A DNA stretch of 64,000 bases, taken from the NCBI GenBank assembly GCA_050184295.1, contig JBFXAM010000007.1:13811-77810 (forward strand), given 5' to 3'. Shown here piece after piece: positions 17,687 to 26,722 of the stretch; positions within the stretch are counted from its first letter, which is position 1, and each line of letters opens with the position of its first letter. The position numbers and the translations under genes are program-made. Source of the stretch: JBFXAM01 sp050184295. Its GTDB lineage: Bacteria; Planctomycetota; Phycisphaerae; UBA1845; Fen-1342. The notes beneath the pieces are model-generated. The model had not been told where the DNA came from. It made no database searches and worked only from the letters and a program-made list of their open reading frames with translations.

Positions 17687-19357
17687 GTGGCCAGCTTCTT
17701 CGTACTCCAGGGACCGGACAAGGGGCGCTCGCTGCGCTCGGCGGAGGATCGCATCCTCATTGGCCGAACGAGCGACCAGGTGCCGCTGACCGACCACACC
17801 GTCTCGCGGCGGCATGCGCAGGTTGACGCCGCCGAGGGCGGGTGGGTGCTCTCCGACCTCGACAGTGCGAACGGCACCTACGTGAACGGCGTGCGCGTGA
17901 CGCGCCCGGTGAAGCTGAAGCACGGCGACCAGATTCGCGTCGGCAGCACGCTGCTGGTCTACGCCGGCGACGAGCGCGTCGAGCAGCTTCTCGGACCGAA
18001 CATCCCGACCGATCTCGTCACGCTCGACGCGGGCGAGTCGCTCGACGCGTCGATCATGGCGAGCGTGCCGTCGAACGAGGACAGCGTCGTGATGGCGGCC
18101 CCGGACACCGCGTGGGCGGTGAAGAGCTGGGGCGTGATTCGCCAGCTCACGGACGTGATCGGCAGCCTGTTGCCCACCGATCAACTGCTCGCGCGCGTCA
18201 TGGACATCATATTCGAGGAAGTCGAGGTGGATCGCGGCGTCATCTTCGTCCGCGACGCGCAGACGCAGGAGCTGATGCCGGAGGTCGTGCGGTTTCGCGA
18301 GCGCGCCGGGGGCGCGCCGCGCGGGCGCGACGGCGATTCGATCCAGACCTCGCGCACCATTCTCGACCACGTCGCGCGCTCGCGCGAGGGCGTGTTGTGC
18401 TCGAACGTCGCCGCCGACAAGCGCTTTCAGAGCGGAAAGAGCGTCCACAACCTCGGCATGCGCTCGGTGATCTGCGCCCCGATCGTCGCGCGCGAGCAGG
18501 TGCTCGGCGTCGTGCACCTCGATTGCCCCGTGCCGCGGCATACGTATAACGAGAACGAGCTGCGGCTCATCACGGCGATCGGGTATCAGACCGGCCTGGC
18601 GATCGAGAACGCGCGGCTCGTGCAATCGCACCTGGAGCGCGAGCGGCTCGCGGCGGCGGGCGAGACCGTGGCGTACCTGTCGCATTACATCAAGAACATC
18701 CTGCAAGGCATGCGCAGCGGCGCGGACGTGGTGAAACGCGGCCTCGACCGCCGCGATTTCGCGGTCACGAGCCAGGGCTGGCACATCGTCGAGCGCAATC
18801 TCGAGAAAAGCTATAACCTGATGCTCAACATGCTCGCGTTCAGCAAGGAGCGCGAGCCGCGATTCGAGATGTTGCAGCTCAACAAGATCGTCGACGAAGT
18901 CGTCGACCTCGCGCAGCGCCCCGCCGACGACCGCAAGGCCGTCCTGCTCGCGGATCTCGACGAACACGTGCCGGCGATCCCGCTCGACTACGACGGCATC
19001 CACCAGGTCACGCTCAATCTCATCACCAACGCGCTCGAGATCGTCCCGCCGGGCAACGGCATCGTGAACGTGCGGACACGCTACGACGCCGCCACGCGGC
19101 AGGTGCTGCTCGCGGTCGCGGACAACGGCCCGGGCGTGCCGCCGCAGAACCAGCAGCGCATCTTCGAGCCGTTCTTCTCGACGAAGGGTCACGGCGGGAC
19201 CGGCCTGGGCCTCGCGGTCGCGAAAAAGATCGTCGAAGAGCTCGGCGGAACAATCGAAGTCCGCAACCAGCCGGAAGGCGGCGCGGAGTTTCGCGTGAAG
19301 CTGCCGGCGTTCAACGCGCGGATGGAACAGGCGGGCGACACGCTGGGGCCGCGGTGA
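17687..19357 (+). CDS. FHA-GAF sensor histidine kinase
   Basis: 556 residues from GTG 17687 (CGGGA upstream). The N-terminal FHA phosphothreonine-binding domain spans about 1-95: ILIGRT, TVSRRHAQV and DLDSANGTYVNG are the classical GR/SxxH/NGxxVN motifs. A GAF domain follows at about 140-305 (SVICAPIVAREQVLGVVHLD). The dimerisation/phospho-acceptor helix reads LSHYIKNILQGMRSG, with the His in an H-x-x-K-N context rather than HELRTP. The HATPase domain has NLITNALEIVPP, DNGPGVPP, FEPFFSTK and GGTGLGLAVAKKI. Soluble. No response regulator is adjacent, so an orphan kinase probably integrating Ser/Thr phosphorylation with a GAF ligand. Confidence 0.93.
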   Translation: MASFFVLQGPDKGRSLRSAEDRILIGRTSDQVPLTDHTVSRRHAQVDAAEGGWVLSDLDSANGTYVNGVRVTRPVKLKHGDQIRVGSTLLVYAGDERVEQLLGPNIPTDLVTLDAGESLDASIMASVPSNEDSVVMAAPDTAWAVKSWGVIRQLTDVIGSLLPTDQLLARVMDIIFEEVEVDRGVIFVRDAQTQELMPEVVRFRERAGGAPRGRDGDSIQTSRTILDHVARSREGVLCSNVAADKRFQSGKSVHNLGMRSVICAPIVAREQVLGVVHLDCPVPRHTYNENELRLITAIGYQTGLAIENARLVQSHLERERLAAAGETVAYLSHYIKNILQGMRSGADVVKRGLDRRDFAVTSQGWHIVERNLEKSYNLMLNMLAFSKEREPRFEMLQLNKIVDEVVDLAQRPADDRKAVLLADLDEHVPAIPLDYDGIHQVTLNLITNALEIVPPGNGIVNVRTRYDAATRQVLLAVADNGPGVPPQNQQRIFEPFFSTKGHGGTGLGLAVAKKIVEELGGTIEVRNQPEGGAEFRVKLPAFNARMEQAGDTLGPR

Positions 19358-19990
19358 GTGGCGGGGATCGCAAGCCGTCCGTCGTTCACGGTGCGCCCGC
19401 GGAGCACATCGGCGGCAGGCCCGCGGCGCAGGCGGCGAGGCGGAGCGAAGCCGCGCCCGCCGCCCGCCGGCGCTTGTGCCAGCGTGGCTGAACGCCGCAT
19501 GCCGGCGATCCGCCGAGCATCCCGGGCGCGCCCAACCGCGTCATGGAGTGCGGCACAGCCGGGATCATCGATGTGACAAGGCCGCGCGATTACGAAGGCA
19601 TCGCGCTCGATCCGCTCGACCCCTATCGGATGGGGGCGACGGACAAGACCACCAGATGCGGCCGCTGGCGCAGTGCAGATCGTGCCCCGGCCGGCGACGC
19701 TCACGCTTCTCGCACGCGCAGGCACGGGCAGCTTGTATCTACGACGGTGACGGGCGCGGGTGGCGAGAAGCTCGGAAGTTCTGAGCGCGGCAGGCCGGTC
19801 ACGCAGGCCCGAGCGGCAGGTCACAAACGGTGGTGACGGCCGAGATCGCCGCCCGTTCGACCCGGTTCAGATCGCGACGCCGATTCGCGATCGTTGCTCC
19901 GGCGTCGTAACGCCCGTACAACTCCGCCGTGTGTGCATTCACTGTCATTTCACACTCTAACGCGATCCCACACTCGGCGGAGTGGGGCGC
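19358..19990. other. Gene-free spacer upstream of the SLC13 transporter
   Basis: About 630 bases. Short frames exist (for example 19543-19836, beginning MECGTAGIIDVTRPRDYEGI), but none has a ribosome-binding site plus recognisable protein character. No RNA gene or repeat seen. Confidence 0.5.
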
Positions 19991-21535
19991 GTGAGCGCTG
20001 GCACCCGCTGGGCGGTGGTGCTGTTCGCCGCGGCGGCGTTTGCGCTGCTGGCGCTCGTTCCATGGCACGCCGACGCGGTGCTTCGTCGCGCGGTCGGCGT
20101 CGTCGCGGTGACGCTGATCCTGTGGGTGAGCGAGATCGCGCCGCTTGGCGTGGTCGCGCTCGGTGTGCCGGTGCTGGCGACGCTGGCGGGCGTCTTGCGC
20201 TGGAATGACGCGATCGCATCCTGGGGCGAATCGACCGTCTTTCTCTTCCTCGGCGCGTTTCTGCTCGCCCGGGCGCTCGAGAAGCACGGCGTTTTTGAGC
20301 CGCTGCTGCGCAACCGGCTGACGCACGTTTCGACGCGCGGCGACGGCTGGGCGCTCGTCGGCGTCGTCTTGCTCGCGGCGGGGGCGCTGTCGGTGATGCA
20401 GAACAACACTGCCGTCACGGCGATGCTGCTGCCCGTGGTGTTGGCGCTGGCGCGGCGGACCGTGCGGCCGGCGCTGGCGCTGCTGGCGCTGAGTTACGGC
20501 GCGACGTTCGGCGGGATGGCGACGCCGGTCGGCACGGCGCCGAATTTCATCGGCTTCGCGGAGATGCGTCGCGTTGCGGACGACGTGAACTTTCTGTCGT
20601 GGATGAGCGTGGGCGTTCCGGTGTGGATTGGCACGGCGGCGCTTGGGGCGCTGGTGCTGCGGCTTGTGCGGCGGTTCGGCGTATCGAGCGCGGCAGGCGA
20701 CGCGGTGGCCGGCGAACGCGCCGCCGCCGCGGAAGTCGAAAGCGGGGCGGCCGCGGAAGTTGCACGCGGCGCGGCGGGCGAAGGAGCAGCCGCGGTGATT
20801 GATGGCCGCGCGGTTTTGCGACGGTCGCCTGCAAGCGGAGCCCCGTTTGCGGCGCCTTCACCCGCGATCGACGCCGACACGCGTCGCCTGCGGCGCATCG
20901 CGATGGTCACGTTCGCCGCGGTCGCGGTGGTTTGGCTCGGCGTCGGCGTCGTGCAGAGCGCGACGTCGCGGGAGGCGCCGGCTCGACAGTGGACCGAGCG
21001 CTTCCTTCCCGAGTCGCTGCCGCCGGTGCTTGCGAGCGTGGCGTTGTTCTTTGTGCGCGTGGGCCCGAGGCGGGTGGCGGTGCTGGATCGACGGGATTTT
21101 CAGGCGCTCGACTGGGATACGCTGTTTTTGATCGCCGGCGGGCTGAGTCTGGGCGAGGTGCTGCGCACGAGCGGGGCGGCGGCGGAGCTGGCGCACGCCG
21201 TCGCGGGACTGGCGTGGCCGGCGCTGGCGCTGATGCTGGCGCTCGGCGCGGTTACCGTGCTGCTCAGCGAGCTGACGAGCAACACTGCTACCGCGTCGCT
21301 GATGGTGCCGCTGGCGGCGAGCCTGGCGGGCGCCGTCGGCGTGCCGCCGGTGCAGATGATCTATATCGTCGCGCTGTCGGCGAGCCTGGGCTTCGCGCTG
21401 CCGATCTCTACCCCGCCGAATGCGATTGTCTATGGCACGCGGGAGATTCCGCTGCGGCTGATGATCGTGGCGGGCGTGCTCGTCGACGGGCTGGCGCTGC
21501 TGTGGGTGGTGTCGTGCGTGCGCTGGCTGGCGTGA
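19991..21535 (+). CDS. SLC13/DASS-family sodium:carboxylate or sulfate symporter
   Basis: 514 residues from GTG 19991 (GGAG 8 bases upstream). Polytopic inner-membrane transporter with the two inverted-repeat helical hairpins of the family: QNNTAVTAMLLPVV in the first half and TSNTATASLMVPLAASLA in the second (SNT motifs binding Na+ and substrate), plus FGGMATPVGTAPNFI and LPISTPPNAIVYGT. Substrate could be di- or tricarboxylate or sulfate. Odd: an Ala/Glu/Gly-rich cytoplasmic loop of about 65 residues (about 20690-20880) splits the halves and is much less conserved in character than its surroundings. Confidence 0.9.
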   Translation: MSAGTRWAVVLFAAAAFALLALVPWHADAVLRRAVGVVAVTLILWVSEIAPLGVVALGVPVLATLAGVLRWNDAIASWGESTVFLFLGAFLLARALEKHGVFEPLLRNRLTHVSTRGDGWALVGVVLLAAGALSVMQNNTAVTAMLLPVVLALARRTVRPALALLALSYGATFGGMATPVGTAPNFIGFAEMRRVADDVNFLSWMSVGVPVWIGTAALGALVLRLVRRFGVSSAAGDAVAGERAAAAEVESGAAAEVARGAAGEGAAAVIDGRAVLRRSPASGAPFAAPSPAIDADTRRLRRIAMVTFAAVAVVWLGVGVVQSATSREAPARQWTERFLPESLPPVLASVALFFVRVGPRRVAVLDRRDFQALDWDTLFLIAGGLSLGEVLRTSGAAAELAHAVAGLAWPALALMLALGAVTVLLSELTSNTATASLMVPLAASLAGAVGVPPVQMIYIVALSASLGFALPISTPPNAIVYGTREIPLRLMIVAGVLVDGLALLWVVSCVRWLA

Positions 21536-21693
21536 TGGGCGAGTCTGGAGTTTGGATTCTGGAGTGGAGCGATCGGCGTCGCCCGCGGGTCCGGCGGGGC
21601 GGCGATGCTTTGCGTACGCGTGCGTCGCTCATCGCTGACCGGTGCACGGGGTGCGGCGCGGGCGGGATGCTACTCTTTGCGCGCGTCTGATGC

Positions 21694-22773
21694 TCAGCGA
21701 TCGCTCTGCGACACGACGGCATCGACAAACGCGTCGACGTCGAACACGTCGATCGCGCCGTCGCGGTTGACATCGGCGAGGTCGCGCCGGCACCAGCCGT
21801 AGTTCTGTAGATAGAACTCGGCGTCGACGAGTGCGGCGACGAAGGGGTCGATGTCGAAGTGATTGACGCGTTTGTCGCAGTTGAGATCGCCGGGTTTGGG
21901 CGGAATGTAGACGGCGATGCCGCGGCCGCCGCGGTGGCCGGTGGGGAAGCGGAAGACTTCTGTGCGCTCGCCGGTGTTGGGATCGACGGCGTAGACGCCG
22001 ACCTGGTCGGCGACCCAGAGCGTCCGTTCGTCGTCGCTCAGTGCGTAGGCACGATTGCCGATCAGCGTCATAGGAAAAAGGCGGCGCGTCGTCGGGTCCA
22101 TGCGGTCGTAGCGCACGAGACCGGGATTAGATGAAGTAAAAACGTTGCCTTGCCTGTCTATGGCGATCGCCGTTGGCGGGCCGAGTTCTTCGGGGCCGAA
22201 CTGGGTGACTTCCCCTTCGGGTGTCACGAGCGCGAGGGCGCCGGTGTTGCCGCCGACTTGCATGCTCGCCATGAGGTTGCCCGTCGGCGTCATCGCGAGC
22301 GGCGAGTTCCAACTCGTTCGAGTTGTCACGAGTTGGAATTGCGATGCGCCGAACGGCAGGCGAACGATGCGCCAACTCGTGTCGAGCGAGACAAATAGGT
22401 TCCCGTAGCGATCCCAGACGGGTCCTGTGTGACTATATGGGTTCGCAATACCACTCGCCGAATTGAATCGGACACTCACATCGCCCTCAGCCGTGAGTGC
22501 GAGAATACTTCCGCCGCTGTAATTCAGAATGTAAAGATACTCTCCATCCGGCGTGAATGCCATCCCATTGTTCGTACACAACCCATCCTCGTACCCCGCA
22601 ATGATCCACGATTCGCCGGACTCCGGATCGATCTGGCGAATCCAGTTCTCCTGGCGCAGGCAGCCTTCCCGTGTCTGTTCGTGGACGTAGAGATGCCCGG
22701 GCGGAAACGCCGGCGCGGACGGCGCAGGCGCGAACGCACACAGCGCGATCAACATCAGGCGATTCGCTGACAT
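21694..22773 (-). CDS. Secreted beta-propeller protein with FDID-type C-terminal module
   Basis: 359 residues. Signal peptide MSANRLMLIALCAFAPAPSA; ATG 22773 has GGGAG about 10 bases upstream. Residues about 30-295 have the blade-like rhythm of SMP-30/NHL propellers (GMAFTPDGEYLYILNYSGGSI, VWDRYGNLFVSLD, AIAIDRQGNVFTSS, YALSDDERTLWVAD). The C-terminal 60 residues carry two Ca2+-loop repeats, GDLNCDKRVNHFDIDPFVAAL and ADVNRDGAIDVFDVDAFV, resembling dockerin type I. The same module ends the genes at 27690, 57770 and 61770. Exported; enzymatic role unknown. Confidence 0.85.
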   Translation of the reverse strand: MSANRLMLIALCAFAPAPSAPAFPPGHLYVHEQTREGCLRQENWIRQIDPESGESWIIAGYEDGLCTNNGMAFTPDGEYLYILNYSGGSILALTAEGDVSVRFNSASGIANPYSHTGPVWDRYGNLFVSLDTSWRIVRLPFGASQFQLVTTRTSWNSPLAMTPTGNLMASMQVGGNTGALALVTPEGEVTQFGPEELGPPTAIAIDRQGNVFTSSNPGLVRYDRMDPTTRRLFPMTLIGNRAYALSDDERTLWVADQVGVYAVDPNTGERTEVFRFPTGHRGGRGIAVYIPPKPGDLNCDKRVNHFDIDPFVAALVDAEFYLQNYGWCRRDLADVNRDGAIDVFDVDAFVDAVVSQSDR

Positions 22774-22950
22774 CGCGAGCAACTCCCAATTCGCCCGTTC
22801 GATTGTAGCAGGAATCTCGGATGAGTGATAGCCTGTTTCGGCGTGGCGCGAGGCGGACACGGCCCGGTCCGTCGAGCGCGATGGCGCGCGTTGTCGGTCG
22901 CCACTTCCGCGTCGCGCCGAACGCCCATTTCCCGGCTCGGGAGAACGTTC

Positions 22951-23359
22951 ATGTGTCGTTGTCCCCTCATCGCTCTCGGCATTGCGTTTGCATGTGTTCC
23001 GGCGTCATTTGTTGCGGCGCAGTGTTCCGACCCGGCGGCTCAGGGTTGCGGGGCGTCCGAGCGCGTAGGGCAGGTCGCGGCTGTTTGCGACCTGCCGCTT
23101 CTGACCGGAGGCGGAGCGCCTTCCGTACAAACGCCCTGAATGGCGGCGCCACAGTGCGCAATTGGGCTGGGCGACGGATTGGCAACTGCTCGCGCCGATG
23201 TCCGAAGTGCGGATGTACCATTCCTCGACGCTACTGTTGCCCGACGGCCGCGTCTTCATTACGGGTGGGCAATGGACAAATCCCGCACCGGCCACTGAAC
23301 TCGAAACCGCCCAGATCTTCTCCCCGCCTTATCTCTTCGCCGCCGACGGCAGCCCGGCG
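22951..23359 (+). pseudogene. Broken galactose-oxidase-like (kelch/DUF1929) gene
   Basis: A good start (GGGAGA then ATG 22951) opens a signal peptide, LIALGIAFACVPASFVAAQC, but the frame stops at 23139 after 62 residues. From about 23162 another frame encodes DWQLLAPMSEVRMYHSSTLLLPDGRVFITGG and AQIFSPPYLFAADGSPAPRP, which is the junction between the last kelch blade and the DUF1929 domain in galactose-oxidase-like proteins. Several hundred residues of propeller between the two pieces, and nearly all of DUF1929 after 23359, are missing. Homology ends exactly at the REP-like element at 23360. Interpreted as a deletion/frameshift remnant. Confidence 0.75.
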
Positions 23360-23589
23360 CCGCGGCCGCAAGCCCGCGATTGCGGACGCGGGGGCGGGCC
23401 GATTGAGTTCCTGAGAACGTGGCGACGCAAAAGCCGTCGCCACGGCACCCAGCCACGCAAAGGCCGTCGCCACGGCACCCGCTCGTCGCTGCCGCGGCCG
23501 GCAGACCGTCGCCACGGCACCCGGCCGGCGCCACGACACCCGGCGACTCAGACTGCTCGTTAGCCCTCATCGCGGGCTTGCGCCCGCGG
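23360..23589. repeat. REPIN-like element (inverted REP pair with internal repeats)
   Basis: The ends, 23360-23380 and 23569-23589, are inverted copies of the same 21-base word with one mismatch; each can itself fold (GCGGGC...GCCCGC). Between them are three copies of CGTCGCCACGGCACCC (23435-23450, 23465-23480, 23507-23522) and an inverted repeat, GTGGCGACG / CGTCGCCAC (about 23419-23443). Non-coding. It abuts the truncated galactose-oxidase remnant. Confidence 0.75.
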
Positions 23590-23676
23590 CTCTGATGGGG
23601 TATGTGGCTCTGATGGCTGCCCGGCTGACCAGACGCCAATGGAGGCCGGTCCGGCGGGCTTTGATGCGCGTGTCAG

Positions 23677-23722
23677 AAAACGCCACCGGCCGGGGGCAGC
23701 TTTCGCCGCACCCGGCCGGTGG
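23677..23722 (-). terminator. Rho-independent terminator of the subtilase gene
   Basis: Perfect 12-base stem CCACCGGCCGGG / CCCGGCCGGTGG (23683-23694 and 23711-23722). On the minus strand it is followed by GCGTTTTC. It lies about 75 bases downstream of the subtilase stop. Confidence 0.8.
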
Positions 23723-23796
23723 TTTGCTCCTCGCTCGCGGAGCGTCCGGCGGACCCGTTCGCTGGTCCACTGGCTGCGTCTCCGTCGCTCGCGTGC

Positions 23797-25785
23797 TTAC
23801 GGCATGCGGTACCACGCATAGCCGAGGTAGCTCGGCGTATAGCTGCAACGGTACTTGTTCACGCGGATCTTGTAGGTTCCGCTGACGCTGGGCGTGAAGT
23901 CGACGATCTCAGCGGTGTTGTCGAAGCTCAACGAGCTGGCGACGGACGAGCCGTTGGGCGCGATGACCTGGAGATCGAGGTCCGCCGACGGGCGGTTGTT
24001 GTAATCGCTGTAGTCGGGGTTGCTGTCCCACGCGATGACGACGCGGGTGCGCTTGCCGGCGACGAGCGCCATGTTCAGCACATCGAGCGAGCTGGCCGCC
24101 GAGCAATCGTAGTTGCGGGCGCCCCAGTTGCCGTTGACGCCGCGGGCCACGTCATCGGCGCGGTCGAGGTTGATGCCGCCGGCGCCGTCCTTCTCGGAGA
24201 GGCGCGCCGCGCCTTCGACGTTCTGGAGCGCGGTGGCCATCAGGATGGCGCGATGGGCTTCCGGCCAGATCCGCAGCGACGCGTTGCGATCGTTCAGCAG
24301 CGCGATGCCGCCGGTGACCATCGGGGCGGCGTAGCTGGTGCCGCTGCCGGTGTTCGCGACCCACGGGGAGGCCATGGTCGTGCTGGTGATGCTGGTTCCG
24401 GGGGCGGCGATGTCGGGCTTCTCGCGGTCCATGTGCGCCGAGATCGGGTCGCCCCAGCTCGAACATGGGTTCATCGTGTCGCCGGTGGTGCTGGTCGTAC
24501 CCTTGTCGTCGAGGTTTCCGACCGTGATGATGTTATAGCCGAGGCCCGGGCTGGTGACGTCGCCGTCGGTGCCCTGCGAGCAGCCTGCGCCGCCGCGGTT
24601 GCCGGCCGACTTCACGACCGCGGTCCACTCCCAGATGACGAGGTTGTCATAGAAACGATCGTGGCCGCCGAGCACGCGGTTCGTGTCCGAACCCCAGCTC
24701 AGGTTGATGGCCTTGGCGCCCCAGTCGGCGGCGCGCTGCGAGGCGTCGTGCATCTCGCTGCTGTCGCCGTCGCACGACCCGCCGATGCGCACGGTCGCCT
24801 GGCTGGCGATGCCGGTGTGCGTCGTGTGCGTGCTGCGGACCATGCCCGCGACGGCGGTGCCGTGCGCGCTGTCGCACGAGTCCGTCAGGTCTTCGACGAT
24901 GCCCGCCAGGTACGGATTGCTCGGCACGCGCCCGCCGCCGTACTCCGTGATCGCGACCCGCTCGCCGCTGCCGCGGAAGCCGCGCGAATTCACGGTGCTG
25001 GCGCGGATGACGACGCGCGCGACGTTGAGCTCGTTCTCGTTGTTCTGCGGCTCGAGGTAGATCGTGTCGACCTCGGGCAGGCTGTTGACTTCCTCGATCG
25101 TCTTGGCGTCGAGGGCCGCGTAGATGATCGGGGCGGACGTGGCGTGCGTGGGCTGGAATCCCAGCTCCGCGAGATAGTCGCCGAGCGGCGCGACCGTCGC
25201 CGCCACCGCTTCGAGGCGACCCTGGCGCGCTTCGAGGCTGCTGAACTCCAGGGCGCGCGGATCGGTGATTTCCTGCGGCTCGGGGCGGCGCGCCTCGACC
25301 TCGTTCTCATTCCGCAGCCAGATCATGACGGGGACGAGCTCATTCTCGCCGACGTTCGGCAGAATCTCGGCCAGCGCCGGCTCCAGCTTTCCGAAACGAG
25401 CCTCACGGGCCTCGCGTTCGGCGTTGACGAGGTCTTCGTCGCTCAGCTCTAGTCCCGACTCGTCGAGGATGACGCTGTGCAGGCCGCCCGCGGCATCCTG
25501 CACCTTGAACGAGAACGCGATGACGCCGGTGTTCGGAAACCGCGCGACCGCCGAGTATGCGATGCTCAGGGCGCCGGGCTCGAAGCCGCGGCCGGCTGCG
25601 AGCACCTGCACCGCCAGCGGCTCGAGCGCCGTCAACTGCGCCTGCTCGGCCTGCTGCTGAAAGTCGAGTTCGGTCGCGAACGCGTCGACATCCTGCCCGA
25701 CGGCCGTGACCGAGGTCGCGAGGCACGCCGCCAGAACAAGGCCGCGGGCGACGTTTCCAATCGTGTTGTTGAGGAACCGCTTCAT
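23797..25785 (-). CDS. Secreted subtilisin-like (S8) protease with Glu at the Asp position
   Basis: 662 residues; signal peptide ends near TSVTAVGQ. ATG 25785 has AGGA upstream. An N-terminal region of about 230 residues resembles a propeptide/inhibitor segment (ALEPLAVQVLAAG, PEVDTIYLEPQNN). In the S8 domain the His motif is SAHGTAVAGMV (H309), the oxyanion Asn is VKSAGN (N396) and the Ser motif is GSGTSYAAPMV (S484). At the Asp motif the sequence is RVAITEYGGG, so E281 replaces the usual Asp. The C-terminal 120 residues look like a PPC-type beta domain (DLDLQVIAPNGSSVASS...GTYKIRVNKYRC). Extracellular. The Asp substitution may reduce or alter activity. Confidence 0.9.
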   Translation of the reverse strand: MKRFLNNTIGNVARGLVLAACLATSVTAVGQDVDAFATELDFQQQAEQAQLTALEPLAVQVLAAGRGFEPGALSIAYSAVARFPNTGVIAFSFKVQDAAGGLHSVILDESGLELSDEDLVNAEREAREARFGKLEPALAEILPNVGENELVPVMIWLRNENEVEARRPEPQEITDPRALEFSSLEARQGRLEAVAATVAPLGDYLAELGFQPTHATSAPIIYAALDAKTIEEVNSLPEVDTIYLEPQNNENELNVARVVIRASTVNSRGFRGSGERVAITEYGGGRVPSNPYLAGIVEDLTDSCDSAHGTAVAGMVRSTHTTHTGIASQATVRIGGSCDGDSSEMHDASQRAADWGAKAINLSWGSDTNRVLGGHDRFYDNLVIWEWTAVVKSAGNRGGAGCSQGTDGDVTSPGLGYNIITVGNLDDKGTTSTTGDTMNPCSSWGDPISAHMDREKPDIAAPGTSITSTTMASPWVANTGSGTSYAAPMVTGGIALLNDRNASLRIWPEAHRAILMATALQNVEGAARLSEKDGAGGINLDRADDVARGVNGNWGARNYDCSAASSLDVLNMALVAGKRTRVVIAWDSNPDYSDYNNRPSADLDLQVIAPNGSSVASSLSFDNTAEIVDFTPSVSGTYKIRVNKYRCSYTPSYLGYAWYRMP

Positions 25786-26097
25786 GGTGTGTTTCCTGCC
25801 TGTCCGTTGTGCCGCGCTTCGGCGTTCGTCGCTCGGTCGTCGCGACACGTCGTCGCAACGTGGACCCCCGAGATTTCGAAGCCGTCGTGCGGCTGACAGG
25901 AAACGAAGTGACGGTGGCGGGCGCGCGCTCACGCGGGGGAGCGATGGAATGAGCGAGATTGCGCGTCGAAATTCTCGCGTGCGGTCGGTGCAGGGTCTGT
26001 GCGAAGCGTCGCCGTGCGCGGTTTCGGGTCGATGCGAGCGCGTGGCGCGTTGCCGGAGCGACGGGCGTGGTGCGCCCGGCGAACGCGCAAACGAGCA
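25786..26097. other. Spacer between thymidine kinase and subtilase genes
   Basis: About 310 bases holding the upstream region of the subtilase (minus strand). I see no clear -10/-35 pair, hairpin or small gene. Confidence 0.5.
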
Positions 26098-26676
26098 TCA
26101 ATACGCCGGCGCCGGTGCGGGCAGGGGATGAAAGCACGCTTCGCAGCGCGGCTCGTAGGCTTCGGGACCGCCGACCATCAGCGGGTCGGTCACCGGAACC
26201 ATCCGCTCGGAGAACCGCGCCGGCCGACCGCACACCCGACACGGCGCCGAGAGCACGCGCACCTCGTTGGCGAGCGTCTTGAGTTCGGGCAGCGGCGGAA
26301 ACGGCCGGCCCCACGCGTCGTGGTCGATTCCGACGACGATCACGCCCACGCCCGCCGCCGTCAGCGTTCGGCAGACCGCGACCAGCGCCCGTCCGAAGAA
26401 CTGCGCCTCATCAATGCCGACGACGCGGGCGTCCCCGCGCCGCGCGGCAATCTCAGCGGCGCTGCTCGCGACCTGCGCGGGAAACGTGCGACCGTCGTGG
26501 GTCGCGAGCCGGCCGGCCTGGTACCGGACATCGATCGCGTGCTTGAACGCGCGCGCCGACTTCCCCGCGTGCTGCGCCGCCGACAACCGCTCGATCAGTT
26601 CGGCCGTCTTGCCGGCGAACATGCAGCCGCAGATCACCGTCAGTCGGCCCGGGGCGGTCGTGGGCGCGTCGCTCAT
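26098..26676 (-). CDS. tdk: Thymidine kinase (type II, zinc-containing)
   Basis: 192 residues. Phosphorylates thymidine with ATP in nucleotide salvage; cytosolic tetramer. Walker A is GCMFAGKT (17-24), the catalytic base is E90 in VVGIDEAQFF, and the lasso-domain zinc site is C146/C149 and C178/C181 (CRVCG...CEAC). The second position of the Walker A is Cys where Pro is common. ATG 26676 gives the normal length. It is 46 bases downstream of the BtpA-family gene on the same strand, so probably co-transcribed with it. Confidence 0.95.
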   Translation of the reverse strand: MSDAPTTAPGRLTVICGCMFAGKTAELIERLSAAQHAGKSARAFKHAIDVRYQAGRLATHDGRTFPAQVASSAAEIAARRGDARVVGIDEAQFFGRALVAVCRTLTAAGVGVIVVGIDHDAWGRPFPPLPELKTLANEVRVLSAPCRVCGRPARFSERMVPVTDPLMVGGPEAYEPRCEACFHPLPAPAPAY

Positions 26677-26722
26677 GGCCGGGATTGTAGCCGCGCGCTG
26701 GTGGCGGCCCGGGCAGGAAACG

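Noticed and set aside
19543..19836. 97-codon frame upstream of the SLC13 gene
   Set aside because: No ribosome-binding site and no recognisable or coherent protein features.
23435..23522. Three CGTCGCCACGGCACCC copies as a CRISPR-like array
   Set aside because: Spacing is irregular (14 and 26 bases between copies), units are short and no cas gene is present; better explained as part of a REPIN-like element.
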